64,000 nt of DNA, from positions 1 to 64,000 of the forward strand of contig CAJUQY010000010.1 of NCBI GenBank assembly GCA_910588815.1. The letters are read 5' to 3'. Position numbers and translations under genes: made by a program. This DNA is from an uncultured Lachnospiraceae bacterium. Its GTDB lineage: Bacteria; Bacillota; Clostridia; Lachnospirales; Lachnospiraceae. Shown piece by piece: positions 8,209 through 16,718 of this stretch. The notes below the pieces were generated by a model that did no database searches, was not told the origin of the DNA, and saw only the letters and a list, made by a program, of their open reading frames with translations. Numbering within the stretch: position 1 is the stretch's first letter; each line of letters starts with the position of its first letter.

Positions 8209-9546
8209 TTGGCAGAGTACAGGCGTTTTATCTCATATATATATGCTTATGAGGCCGATGTGAAGACAAAGAATGTGGGGTTTGCCAAAATTGAGGCGAG
8301 GAATGGCCAGTGCCGAATCAGTATCAGCATCAAGGGTGCATATGAGTGCAGCGGCGGGGAACTGGCCCTCTACGGTTACGGATATCAGGAGGCGGACTGC
8401 CTGCTGGTTCCTCTGGGACGGATTCCCGTAAAGAACGGAATGGGAGAAGCGGTATTTGGGAAACAGGAGGAGAATCTTGGCGGGAGCGGCTACGGACTGA
8501 GCTTTTTGAAAGGTCTTTATCTGCGGAGCGGAAACTCTGTGAGGAAGGCGTATCTGACCACCTGGGATGATACGGTGATACATATTACAACTCTGCAAGA
8601 TGCCCGGATTGCCGGAGCAGAAAATGATTTAAAAACGGCGTCCCTGGCTCAGGCGGAAGCGCCGAAGCTGTTGACCGGAATGGAGGTTTTCCGCCAAACG
8701 GAGGGGACTGCGAAGGCAGAGCCTGTGAAAATAAGCCTTGTGGATGTGGAGACATTGAAGGCAAGGCTGAAAGAAACAGAAATGCCGGAGCAAAGGCCTG
8801 GGCCGGAAATGGGGCCAAGAACGGAACCCAAGTCCGTGTTCAGAATAGAACCAAAAACAGAATTTAAAACAGAAACAAAGGCAGAGGAAAAGATAGAAGA
8901 TAAATCAGAAGAGAAGATAGAAGCAAAAACAGAAGAAGAATCCAGGGCAGAGACGAACGTAGAATCCGGTACGGAGCTTAACACAGAATCCGGTACGGAA
9001 TTCGACACGGAATCTGAGAGAGCGGCGGGGGCAGAATCGAGAACAGAGCCAAAGACAGAATTAAAAACAGAACCGGGAACGGACCGGAGGGCAGAAAAGG
9101 TAAGACAAAGTCCGAAACCGGAAGAGGATGCTGCCGGGCACATGCCGGAAAATTTTTATTTTCGCGAGGGCTTTTTGGAACTCCCCCTTTGGGAATGTCT
9201 GAAAAAGATTTTGCCCAGAAAACGAATTTTGGCGGAGGAGGGATGGGAGGTTTTGCAGATCCATATCCAGGACATCGGGCGGCTGCCCAGGGAAAACTGG
9301 CCCTACGGGAATAACAGCTTTGTTCTCCATGGATATTTTCAATATCAGTACCTGATCCTGGCCAGAAGAAAAAGGACGCAGACGAAGCGCTTTCAGTCGG
9401 GATATCAGTATATTCTTGGCGTCCCCGGGATTTTTAAGCCGCAGGAAAAGTTCATGGCCTCTATGTTCGGAGTCCCGGAATTTAAACGAGCGTTGGGGAA
9501 CAAGAATGAGGATTTCGGGTTTTGGTGCGGCTCCGTGCAGATGTAG
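8209..9546 (+). CDS. DUF6128-like two-part protein with an acidic Thr/Glu/Lys linker
   Basis: A 445-residue protein starting at TTG with AAGGAG at 8194-8199. Residues 1-150 form a conserved N-terminal domain (MAEYRRFISYIYAYE...ITIK-type beta pattern); residues about 195-305 are a low-complexity linker built from repeated E-P-K-T-E, K-T-E and S-G-T-E units; the C-terminal ~130 residues (FREGFLELPLWECLKKILP...WPYGNNSFVLHGYFQYQYLI) resemble the DUF6128 domain that is largely confined to Lachnospiraceae. No signal peptide, so probably cytosolic. Function unknown. The linker repeats could vary in length between strains. Confidence 0.7.
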   Translation: MAEYRRFISYIYAYEADVKTKNVGFAKIEARNGQCRISISIKGAYECSGGELALYGYGYQEADCLLVPLGRIPVKNGMGEAVFGKQEENLGGSGYGLSFLKGLYLRSGNSVRKAYLTTWDDTVIHITTLQDARIAGAENDLKTASLAQAEAPKLLTGMEVFRQTEGTAKAEPVKISLVDVETLKARLKETEMPEQRPGPEMGPRTEPKSVFRIEPKTEFKTETKAEEKIEDKSEEKIEAKTEEESRAETNVESGTELNTESGTEFDTESERAAGAESRTEPKTELKTEPGTDRRAEKVRQSPKPEEDAAGHMPENFYFREGFLELPLWECLKKILPRKRILAEEGWEVLQIHIQDIGRLPRENWPYGNNSFVLHGYFQYQYLILARRKRTQTKRFQSGYQYILGVPGIFKPQEKFMASMFGVPEFKRALGNKNEDFGFWCGSVQM

Positions 9547-9710
9547 ATCGGGGAATATCCGGGAAAACAGGATACCTCAAAAGGGCTTTCCGTGCAGCGG
9601 CATATTTGCCCGGGCTGTGGTTTAAATTTGAAAAAATGGGAAATACTCCGGATAAAAGGAATTGCTCTCAGGGAGGATGTTCTCCCGAAACAGGGCAACA
9701 TGGTGATCAT

Positions 9711-10316
9711 ATGAACAGACAGATTTATTACCATAAAGCAGGAAAATGGTTTTCGCCGGAACTGTTTGGAGGCCAGTTTAAAAAGCTGGTGGCGGAAGTG
9801 AGAAAAAGTACAAAGAAAGAAGGAGTACTGTTCCTTTGTATAGGAAGCGACCGCTCCACGGGAGACAGCCTTGGCCCACTGGTGGGCTACAAGCTGCAGA
9901 GAACGAAAGGGGAAGGATACCGGGTATTCGGCACGCTGATGCAGCCCATCCATGCAGTGAATCTGAAGGAAACCATGGAAATGATCGGACAGTATTATCG
10001 GGACTACGTCATCGTAGCTGTCGATGCGTCGGTAGGTAGATATGAGCATGTGGGCTATATTACGCTGGGACGCGGTGCCATTCGGCCGGGACTGGGAGTC
10101 AGCAAAAACTTGATGTCCGTGGGTGATATTTTCATTACGGGGATCGTGGGATACGGAGGGAATTTTGAACCGCTTTTGCAAAACACCCGTCTTTCTGTAG
10201 TTATGGAACTGGCAGATTGTATCTGTGCGGGAATTGAGTGCGTTGCGTCTCCGGCCGCAGAAAGGGATGTGGATTATGGAAATACCCAGGAATATCAGGC
10301 AGATTGGGGATATTGA
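9711..10316 (+). CDS. yyaC: YyaC-type spore protease-like protein (DUF1256)
   Basis: A 201-residue protein with the family hallmarks FLCIGSDRSTGDSLGPLVGYKL, FGTLMQPIHAVNL and IVAVDASVG, and GVSKNLMSVGDIFITGIVG near the end. YyaC resembles the germination protease Gpr and belongs to sporulation gene sets. The ATG at 9711 is chosen because the conserved part starts there; its ribosome binding site (GGTGAT) is weak and close. Its last 41 bases overlap the next gene. Confidence 0.85.
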   Translation: MNRQIYYHKAGKWFSPELFGGQFKKLVAEVRKSTKKEGVLFLCIGSDRSTGDSLGPLVGYKLQRTKGEGYRVFGTLMQPIHAVNLKETMEMIGQYYRDYVIVAVDASVGRYEHVGYITLGRGAIRPGLGVSKNLMSVGDIFITGIVGYGGNFEPLLQNTRLSVVMELADCICAGIECVASPAAERDVDYGNTQEYQADWGY

Positions 10317-11544
10317 CAGGGAACTTGGCCTGTATTTGGAAGATTACGTGGCAACCTTTATCGAGAAAATGAGACGGAAGAACGAAACCAGTGTCGGAAT
10401 TCTCCTCGGCAGACAGGAAAAGGATCAGGACATTCCCTGTTTGTTCATTCGGGGAGCCATTGTGGCGAGGAATTATGAGGTGGATGACGGACGGGTGGTT
10501 ATGACTGCCTCCGCCTGGAACGATGCCTATGAGCAGGCGGAAAAATGCTTTAAGGATGTGGAGATCTGCGGTTGGTTCCTGTGCAGCAGTGACAGCCGTA
10601 TGACAGACATTTATAACCTGCAGAAAAGCCACAGCGAAAATTTCAGAAGCCCCCATCAGGTACTTCTGGTCTACGACGGGAACCGGGAGGAGGAGACCAT
10701 TTACAGGTTTGACGCCCAGGGCGGGCACCGCCTCCAGGGATATTACATATATTACGAGCGGAATGAACAGATGCAGGAGTATATGATCTCCAGAGAACCG
10801 ACAAGAAAGACGGAGTTTGCAGTCCTCCAGCAGACAAGGGGAGTCTCCGATGAAGCGACCAGACAGTTTCGGAATATTATGGACGGCAAGCAGGAGAAGG
10901 AGGCTCAGATGGAGGGGGGGAATACCATCTCCAGGGCACTTCGGACAGTCAGCGTGGCGGCTCTTCTTCTGGGCGCAGGTTTTGGACTGGCAGCCTGGTA
11001 CAAGTATGACGGCATGCAGGGAATCCGGGAGGTCGCTTCCATGTTCAACGGAAAGGATCAGACAGAGACAGGGGCGGTTTTGGCAGAAAACGGGCAGGCA
11101 GAGACAGGACAGGCCCTTGTAAAAGAAGTGGCCGGAGAGGTGATGCCCACGGAAAAACCGTCGGAGGACAGTGAGAGCCAGGCGGCAGCTTCGGAAGCGC
11201 CCCAGACAGACGGGACAACTCAGGCGGCTGTGGCTGCAAGCTCCGATGCGTCTTCGGGGCAGACGGCATCGCCGGACGGAACTTCGGCACAGACGCCGTC
11301 TGCGGAGACTCCTGGGGAAGTAGCGCCGGCAACGGCGGGGCAGGAGGAAAGCGCGGCGCCTGCCGGGGCAGACGTGGCTTATCAGGAATACGTGGTGAAA
11401 AGCGGCGATACGCTTTCTCTGATCTGCAAAGAACATTATGGCAGAGGGACACCGGCTCTGGTGGCGGAGGTGTGCAAATTTAACGGTATGGCCAACGCCA
11501 ACCTGATTTATGAGGGGCAGGTGTTAAAGCTGCCGGAGCAGTGA
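10276..11544 (+). CDS. Membrane-anchored LysM protein with an MPN/JAB-like N-terminal domain
   Basis: A 422-residue protein. Residues 1-205 are cytosolic and look like a JAB/MPN-type fold (ETSVGILLGRQ... then EICGWFLCSS and a later LLVYDG strand), without a clear H-x-H zinc motif. One transmembrane helix follows (VSVAALLLGAGFGLAAWYKY, about 220-240). Then comes a ~120-residue Ala/Ser/Thr/Pro/Gln-rich spacer, and finally one LysM domain (YVVKSGDTLSLICKEHY...LIYEGQVLKLPEQ). The ATG at 10276 is chosen for the upstream AAAGGG. The geometry suggests a cytoplasmic domain reporting from, or tethered to, peptidoglycan. Neighbouring YyaC hints at a sporulation role; that is inference. Confidence 0.7.
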   Translation: MEIPRNIRQIGDIDRELGLYLEDYVATFIEKMRRKNETSVGILLGRQEKDQDIPCLFIRGAIVARNYEVDDGRVVMTASAWNDAYEQAEKCFKDVEICGWFLCSSDSRMTDIYNLQKSHSENFRSPHQVLLVYDGNREEETIYRFDAQGGHRLQGYYIYYERNEQMQEYMISREPTRKTEFAVLQQTRGVSDEATRQFRNIMDGKQEKEAQMEGGNTISRALRTVSVAALLLGAGFGLAAWYKYDGMQGIREVASMFNGKDQTETGAVLAENGQAETGQALVKEVAGEVMPTEKPSEDSESQAAASEAPQTDGTTQAAVAASSDASSGQTASPDGTSAQTPSAETPGEVAPATAGQEESAAPAGADVAYQEYVVKSGDTLSLICKEHYGRGTPALVAEVCKFNGMANANLIYEGQVLKLPEQ

Positions 11545-12036
11545 GGGCAGGAAGCCTGCCCTCCTTTTGCTGAGGCGTCATGTGGTCTCAAGAAAATCTG
11601 CTATTCTGGGAGAGCCTGTGGGGCGGATGAAGGTCCGTGCGGAGGAAACGTTGATGTTCAGCTCAGATTACAGAAGCCTGCGGTTGGACATCTACGCCGG
11701 AGCTTCTGGTTCATTTTCTTCATTATGTGGAGCATACGACAGATGCCTTGGCAAAAGAGAGCAGAGAGCCTTAAATCGGCATCATTCACGAGGGGATTGC
11801 CAGCTTGAAACGGAGCCGGAGATGGGGGCCTGCTGCTGGGAGAGTACATTGATCAGGAAGTAAGAAATATAGTCCTGTCTGTTATCAGATCTATTTGAAA
11901 ACCGGGATTGTCTGGGAAAAGAGCAATCCATCTGTATTTATTCCTATAAAAATAAGCATATCTGGAGAAATTCTGTCTTTTTTGTCATGCCATTTCATTT
12001 TTAAAGTGTGAAAGCCAAGGGAATGTGGAAAAACAA
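11545..12036. pseudogene. Decayed coding remnant, family unknown
   Basis: This gap has no intact gene, but several short frames look coding and are interrupted by stops or frame changes, for example ELLVHFLHYVEHTTDALAKE and, in another frame, IGIIHEGIASLKR and LLLGEYIDQEVRNIVL around 11690-11890. They are consistent with one protein broken by frameshifts. The rest is AT-rich promoter-proximal DNA. Confidence 0.3.
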
Positions 12037-12065
12037 TTGAATTTGATACTTCTTTTCAGTATAAT
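12037..12065 (+). promoter_or_regulatory. Sigma-A-type promoter for the DUF5711 gene
   Basis: TTGAAT and a perfect TATAAT, 17 bases apart, 30 bases before the start codon. Confidence 0.7.
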
Positions 12066-12095
12066 GGGACTTGTGCAAGAGGGAAGGAATCACAT

Positions 12096-13379
12096 ATGGA
12101 CAGAAACAAAGAAAGAGAGAGCAGGAAGCGGAAGCTTCGGGCCGGGGTCATAGACAGTGGGAGGTCTGTGTTGCCGCAGGGCGTTCCGTCAAATGTGGCG
12201 GTGCATTTCGGGGAGTCCCCTGACGGAGAGCAGGAGGAACATCGGGAGAAAAACAGAAGGAAGCGCCGGGGCCGTCTCCTCGCGGCGGCTTTTGTGGTTC
12301 TTCTTGTGGCGGCGGGGATCACGGGCTATCGTCTGTACCTAAGCAATCATCAATATAAAGAGATCGCTGTTCTCTGGGAAAAGGAGGTTGTAGCGGATGC
12401 ATCTTCCGGTTATGAGGCTTACGGGGAAAATGTGCTTCGTTATACGAGGGACGGAGCTTCTTATCTGAATCAGAAGGGGGAGGAGATTTGGAATCAGCCC
12501 TATGAGATGGAGTCGCCCTTTGCCGCAGTGAGGGGGGACTATGCAGTCATTGCCGACCGGAACGGGTACAGCATTTACATCTGTGACAAAACCGGACGTC
12601 AGGGCACGGTGACGACGCAGCTGCCTATTTCGAAGGTTTCCGTATCGGCCACGGGGATTACCGTGGCGATTTTGGAGGACGCGAAGAGCAGCACCATTGC
12701 TTTTTATGATAAAACAGGGACAAAGCTGCAAATAGAGGTGCAGGTTACCCTGGCGGGAAACGGTTATCCCATTGATCTGGATATTTCTCCCAACGGAATG
12801 CTTTTGATGGTGTCCTATGTATATTTGGATCAGGGGCTGATGCAGAATCAGGTCGTCTTTTACAATTTTGACGACGAGGGCCAGAGCGTGAAGGACCGTC
12901 TGGTGGGAGGATTTAAGGAATATGGGGATTCCATTGTGGCAAGGGTCCGTTTTTTGGACAATACCCATGCCTGTGCCTTTGCCCAGGATCGGCTGTGCTT
13001 TTATTCTCTGGAGCATACCATGAAACCGGAGCTTACAAAGCAGGTGGATATCAATGGTGAGATTGACAGCATTTGTTATTCGGAAGATTATGCGGGAGTG
13101 ATTGCTTCGGAGAGCGGCGGGCCGAAAAAGCTGTCTCTTTATGGAAGCTCCGGAAACGAGATCTTTTCAGAGGAGACCGGTGCGGGATATGAGCATATGG
13201 AGCTATCCGGTTCCTATGTTCTGCTTTACAGGGAAGCGGAATGTAAAATCTATCATGTTTCAGGAAAGCTAAAATATGAGGGAGCCCTTCCTGGAGGCAC
13301 GGACAAGCTTATCTGCCTTGGAGAGAGGCATTACATACAGCTCGGACCGCAGTTTGTGAGAGAGCTGGAGCTTCAATGA
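12096..13379 (+). CDS. DUF5711-like membrane-anchored beta-propeller protein
   Basis: A 427-residue protein: a basic cytosolic N-terminus (~55 residues, many Arg/Lys/Glu), one transmembrane helix (RLLAAAFVVLLVAAGITGYRLY, about 60-80), and a large outer domain of repeated beta-blade-like segments (SYLNQKGEEIWNQPYEMESP, YAVIADRNGYSIYICDKTG, TIAFYDKTGTKLQ). This matches the DUF5711 pattern in Lachnospiraceae. Ligand unknown. The ATG is preceded by GGAAGGA. It may be co-transcribed with the HAD phosphatase and the CvpA-like gene that follow. Confidence 0.7.
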   Translation: MDRNKERESRKRKLRAGVIDSGRSVLPQGVPSNVAVHFGESPDGEQEEHREKNRRKRRGRLLAAAFVVLLVAAGITGYRLYLSNHQYKEIAVLWEKEVVADASSGYEAYGENVLRYTRDGASYLNQKGEEIWNQPYEMESPFAAVRGDYAVIADRNGYSIYICDKTGRQGTVTTQLPISKVSVSATGITVAILEDAKSSTIAFYDKTGTKLQIEVQVTLAGNGYPIDLDISPNGMLLMVSYVYLDQGLMQNQVVFYNFDDEGQSVKDRLVGGFKEYGDSIVARVRFLDNTHACAFAQDRLCFYSLEHTMKPELTKQVDINGEIDSICYSEDYAGVIASESGGPKKLSLYGSSGNEIFSEETGAGYEHMELSGSYVLLYREAECKIYHVSGKLKYEGALPGGTDKLICLGERHYIQLGPQFVRELELQ

Positions 13380-13440
13380 CCGGAGGGGGAAACCTTTCTG
13401 AAGCGCCGGCATAAGAAGAAACAGGGAAGGAAATTCGGGA

Positions 13441-14277
13441 ATGGACATCAGATTGATTGCGCTGGATCTGGATGGGACTCTTTTGACTACAGACAAAACA
13501 TTGACAAAGCATACGGAGCGAGTGCTTTCGCGGGCGGCAAAAAAGGGGGTGTATATTGTTCCGGCCACAGGAAGAAGCCTTACCGGGATCTCTCCGAAAA
13601 TCCGGGAGCTTCCCTTTGTCCGCTACGCCATTACGGTGAACGGAGCGGCAGTATGGGACATGGGACGGCAGGAACCGATCGTGCGGCAGGCCTTTTCTCC
13701 GGAACAGGCGGTGGAATTGTGGGGGTTTATTGCCAAGTATCGGACCATGCGGGACGCATGTATCGACGGAGTCGCCAGAATGGAACCGGAATATTATAAT
13801 AAGGCAGAGATATTTATGCCGGATGAGCCCGGGCGTATGTTGATCCGCTCCACCAGAAAGCCTACGGAACGACTTGGGGAATTGGTGGCAGACAGGAATG
13901 TTACTGTCGAGAAATTTAATCTGTTTTTCCGGGAGGAGGCGGAAGAAGAGCGGCAGCAGGCCAGAAGGGATCTGGCACAGTTTGAGGGACTTTCGGTGAC
14001 ATCTTCTCTGGGGAACAACCTGGAGATCAATCATGTGGACGCGACCAAGGGGAGGGGACTCCTCTCGCTGGCGGCTCATCTGGGACTTGAAATGGGACAG
14101 GTCATGGCCTTTGGGGACGGAGAGAACGATGTCTCCATGCTTCGGGCGGCGGGGGTTGGCGTGGCCATGGAAAATGCGCCGAAGGAGGTAAAGGCGGCCG
14201 CCGATTTGGTGACCTTAAGCAACGACGAGGAAGGCGTGGCATATTGTATTGAGAAGTACGTGCTGACGGATAGGTAG
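13441..14277 (+). CDS. Cof-type HAD-IIB sugar-phosphate phosphatase
   Basis: A 278-residue haloacid dehalogenase-fold phosphatase. The nucleophile motif is LIALDLDGTLL (Asp9/Asp11), motif II is VPATGRSLTG, motif III includes DATKGRGL, and motif IV is MAFGDGENDVSML. A C2-type cap domain lies between. Substrates of this group are small phosphorylated metabolites; the exact one cannot be read from sequence. Confidence 0.88.
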   Translation: MDIRLIALDLDGTLLTTDKTLTKHTERVLSRAAKKGVYIVPATGRSLTGISPKIRELPFVRYAITVNGAAVWDMGRQEPIVRQAFSPEQAVELWGFIAKYRTMRDACIDGVARMEPEYYNKAEIFMPDEPGRMLIRSTRKPTERLGELVADRNVTVEKFNLFFREEAEEERQQARRDLAQFEGLSVTSSLGNNLEINHVDATKGRGLLSLAAHLGLEMGQVMAFGDGENDVSMLRAAGVGVAMENAPKEVKAAADLVTLSNDEEGVAYCIEKYVLTDR

Positions 14278-14282
14278 ACATC

Positions 14283-15167
14283 ATGGGAATCAATTTTGTT
14301 TTTATTTGCGCAATTGGCATTGTTTTAGTAAATATTATAACAGGGGCGGCGAGAGGTTTTTTGAAGAGCAGCCTCTCTCTGGTGGCCCTTTTGGTCGCCG
14401 GCATCGTGGTATCGGCATTAAACCCCTTCGTGACCGGACTGCTCAGGCGGAATACCGGGCTGGACGAATGGATCTCAGAAAAGGTGGGTTCTGCCATTGA
14501 AGCACGGCTGGAATCAGCGGTTGCAGACAGACTTGGAGAGGGGGCGGTCAGGGAGGAAGGGGGCAACGTCACTTTGGAGCAGGATGTGACGCTGCCCATG
14601 GATGTCACCCTTCCCGACGGGACGGTTCTTCCGGCCGGCACCAGGATCCCCGCAGGGACGACGATCCCTTCGGAGTTCTTCGGAGGGGAGCAGGTGAAGC
14701 GGCAGATGGACACGGGGCTTTCCGGCGCCGAACAGGATAAGGTCATTGACATGCTTCCGCTTCCCCAGGGCTTAAAGGATACCATTGCGGAGAATAACAA
14801 CAGCGCCGTCTATGAACAACTGGGTGTGGAGCATTTTACGGATTATATCGGCGGGTTTGTAGGGAATGTCTGCCTGAATATTGTCGGATATCTTCTCACG
14901 TTTATGATTGTGTTTTTTGCCCTCCATCTTGTGATGATGGCCCTTAACGTGGTAGACCGGCTGCCGTTGATTCACGGAATCAATCACTTTGCCGGGGCGA
15001 TTTTGGGTATCTTCAAGGGCTTTCTGGTGCTGGAGATTTTGTTCCTTTTGCTGATCCCTTTTTCCACGACGGATTTCGGAGCCGGAGTCCTGGCCCAGAT
15101 CAATGCCAACGGCTTCCTCCGCGCCCTTTATCACGGAAACATTCTGATGAAGCTTTTAGTGGGGTGA
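14283..15167 (+). CDS. CvpA-family membrane protein with a large extracytoplasmic insert
   Basis: A 294-residue protein; typical CvpA proteins have about 160-180. Two N-terminal helices (VFICAIGIVLVNIITGAARG and LSLVALLVAGIVVSAL) and two near the end (ICLNIVGYLLTFMIVFFAL-like and AGAILGIFKGFLVLEILFLL) fit the family. Between them sits a ~130-residue insert whose residues 100-127 hold an unusual repeat of VTLP, TLPDGTVLPAG, TRIPAG and TTIPSE units, suggestive of a small beta-solenoid. The Arg/Gly in ITGAARGFLKS matches the CvpA signature. Role likely in envelope homeostasis. Confidence 0.7.
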   Translation: MGINFVFICAIGIVLVNIITGAARGFLKSSLSLVALLVAGIVVSALNPFVTGLLRRNTGLDEWISEKVGSAIEARLESAVADRLGEGAVREEGGNVTLEQDVTLPMDVTLPDGTVLPAGTRIPAGTTIPSEFFGGEQVKRQMDTGLSGAEQDKVIDMLPLPQGLKDTIAENNNSAVYEQLGVEHFTDYIGGFVGNVCLNIVGYLLTFMIVFFALHLVMMALNVVDRLPLIHGINHFAGAILGIFKGFLVLEILFLLLIPFSTTDFGAGVLAQINANGFLRALYHGNILMKLLVG

Positions 15168-15189
15168 AGGCCGGCGGCAGTTGGGACGG

Positions 15190-15345
15190 TCAATGTCTGG
15201 AGTGATATCTGCAGACGCTTTCACGCAGCACCGGCTTCGTGGTATACAGGATAGTATCAAGGCCGATTACAGATAGTTCTCGGGGGATGGAGATACGCAG
15301 CTCCCGGGCACGGCGGTAAATTCCCGGGGCGATGAAATCAGATTC
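15190..15345 (-). pseudogene. C-terminal fragment of a LacI-family repressor
   Basis: The minus strand reads FIAPGIYRRARELRISIPRE followed by LSVIGLDTILYTTKPVL, which matches the end of the LacI sugar-binding domain (GIYRAARELG..IPEDLSVIGFD). No DNA-binding domain or start is present, and the frame fuses upstream into unrelated DNA. It is a truncated relic. Confidence 0.5.
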
Positions 15346-15587
15346 GGCAAATGTCCCTTCTCTGATTGAAATGGCGGTCAGAGGAGGATATAACGGGCTG
15401 GTCATCGACAAGCCGGACCATGAGCAGGATACGGATGCTCTGCTAAAAGAAGCGGCAGAGGCGCTGGCGGAAATGATGGGCGGCAAGGATACCTCATCCG
15501 GAAAATTTGCGTTGGACGGCACCGTGATCACCTCGGAAATGCAGACGAGATTATTGCCATGCATGAAGCAAACGGAATGATGCAGTA
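15346..15587 (+). pseudogene. C-terminal fragment of a sugar-binding protein with a one-base frameshift
   Basis: The plus strand reads PSLIEMAVRGGYNGLVIDKP and continues to DGTVITSE; the frame then breaks at an A run (15537-15539), and the next frame reads NADEIIAMHEANGMMQ then stop. Adding one A restores a continuous ...VITSENADEIIAMHEANG..., typical of the end of a periplasmic sugar-binding protein. The fragment meets the LacI relic head to head near 15345. Confidence 0.45.
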
Positions 15588-15659
15588 AAGGCAAAGGGAA
15601 AAAGAACAGGGAAAAATTCGGGAGACGCTCTGAAAAGGGTGTCTTTTGACGTTTCTCCG

Positions 15660-15688
15660 TTGCAAAAGGGGTGAAGGTATGCTATATT
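15660..15688 (+). promoter_or_regulatory. Promoter for the rfb operon
   Basis: TTGCAA and TATATT with a 17-base spacer, about 95 bases before rfbA. Confidence 0.55.
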
Positions 15689-15782
15689 ACGTATAAATGG
15701 GCTTTTCCAAAAGCCTTGGTTTTTCATGGTTTTTTGCCGATCCATACACGGATCAATAAGAATGAATTTGAGGAGGTACTCC

Positions 15783-16673
15783 ATGAAGGGTATTATTCTT
15801 GCCGGAGGAAGCGGCACTCGCCTGTATCCGCTTACAAAGGTAACGTCCAAGCAGCTCCTGCCGATTTATGACAAGCCGATGATCTATTACCCCCTGTCCG
15901 TTTTGATGAATGCGGGGATCCGGGAAATTCTGATCATCTCCACGCCGGAGGATACGCCCCGGTTTGAATCCCTTCTGGGGGATGGACATCAGTTTGGCAT
16001 CGAGCTTTCCTATGCGGTGCAGCCCAGTCCAGACGGACTGGCCCAGGCATTTATCATCGGGGAGGAATTTATCGGAACGGACTCCGTGGCCATGGTCCTC
16101 GGCGACAATATTTTCCACGGCAACGGCCTGACCAGAAGGCTTCGGGCGGCAGCGGCCAAGGAGAAGGGCGCCACGGTGTTTGGCTATTACGTGGATGATC
16201 CGGAGCGGTTCGGCATCGTGGAGTTTGACGAGGAGGGAAAAGCCGTTTCCCTGGAGGAAAAGCCTGCCCATCCGAAGTCCAATTACTGTGTGACCGGCCT
16301 GTATTTCTATGACAACCGGGTGGTGGAATACGCGAAGAACCTGAAGCCCTCCGCCCGCGGCGAGCTGGAGATCACGGACCTCAACAAGATCTATCTGGAA
16401 AAAGGTGAGCTGGAGGTGACCCTTCTTGGACAGGGATTCACTTGGCTGGATACGGGAACCCACGAGTCCCTGGTGGACGCCACCAATTTTGTCAAGACGG
16501 TGGAAACCCATCAGCACCGGAAGATTGCCTGTCTGGAAGAGATTGCTTATCTCAGGGGCTGGATCAGCAAGGAAGAGCTGATGGAAACCTATGAGGTTTT
16601 GAAAAAAAATCAGTACGGCGCGTATTTAAAAGACGTCATGGACGGAAAATATATAGATAAGAAATTTGATTGA
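15783..16673 (+). CDS. rfbA: Glucose-1-phosphate thymidylyltransferase
   Basis: A 296-residue enzyme making dTDP-glucose from dTTP and glucose-1-phosphate, the first step of dTDP-L-rhamnose synthesis. Motifs: MKGIILAGGSGTRLYPLTK at the N-terminus, KQLLPIYDKPMIYYPLS, LGDNIFHG and EEKPAHPKSNYCVTGLYFYD. The ATG at 15783 follows a perfect AGGAGGT. First gene of rfbA-rfbB-rfbD; no 3,5-epimerase gene (rfbC) is present in the window. Confidence 0.95.
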   Translation: MKGIILAGGSGTRLYPLTKVTSKQLLPIYDKPMIYYPLSVLMNAGIREILIISTPEDTPRFESLLGDGHQFGIELSYAVQPSPDGLAQAFIIGEEFIGTDSVAMVLGDNIFHGNGLTRRLRAAAAKEKGATVFGYYVDDPERFGIVEFDEEGKAVSLEEKPAHPKSNYCVTGLYFYDNRVVEYAKNLKPSARGELEITDLNKIYLEKGELEVTLLGQGFTWLDTGTHESLVDATNFVKTVETHQHRKIACLEEIAYLRGWISKEELMETYEVLKKNQYGAYLKDVMDGKYIDKKFD

Positions 16674-16718
16674 TCCATACGAAGGATCGGGAATTCTGAC
16701 TGAAGTGAGGAAAAGAAT

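Noticed and set aside
10201..11436. A 411-codon open frame antisense to the LysM protein gene
   Set aside because: Low-complexity Arg/Pro/Ser-rich translation and no ribosome binding site; the sense protein has clear TM and LysM segments.
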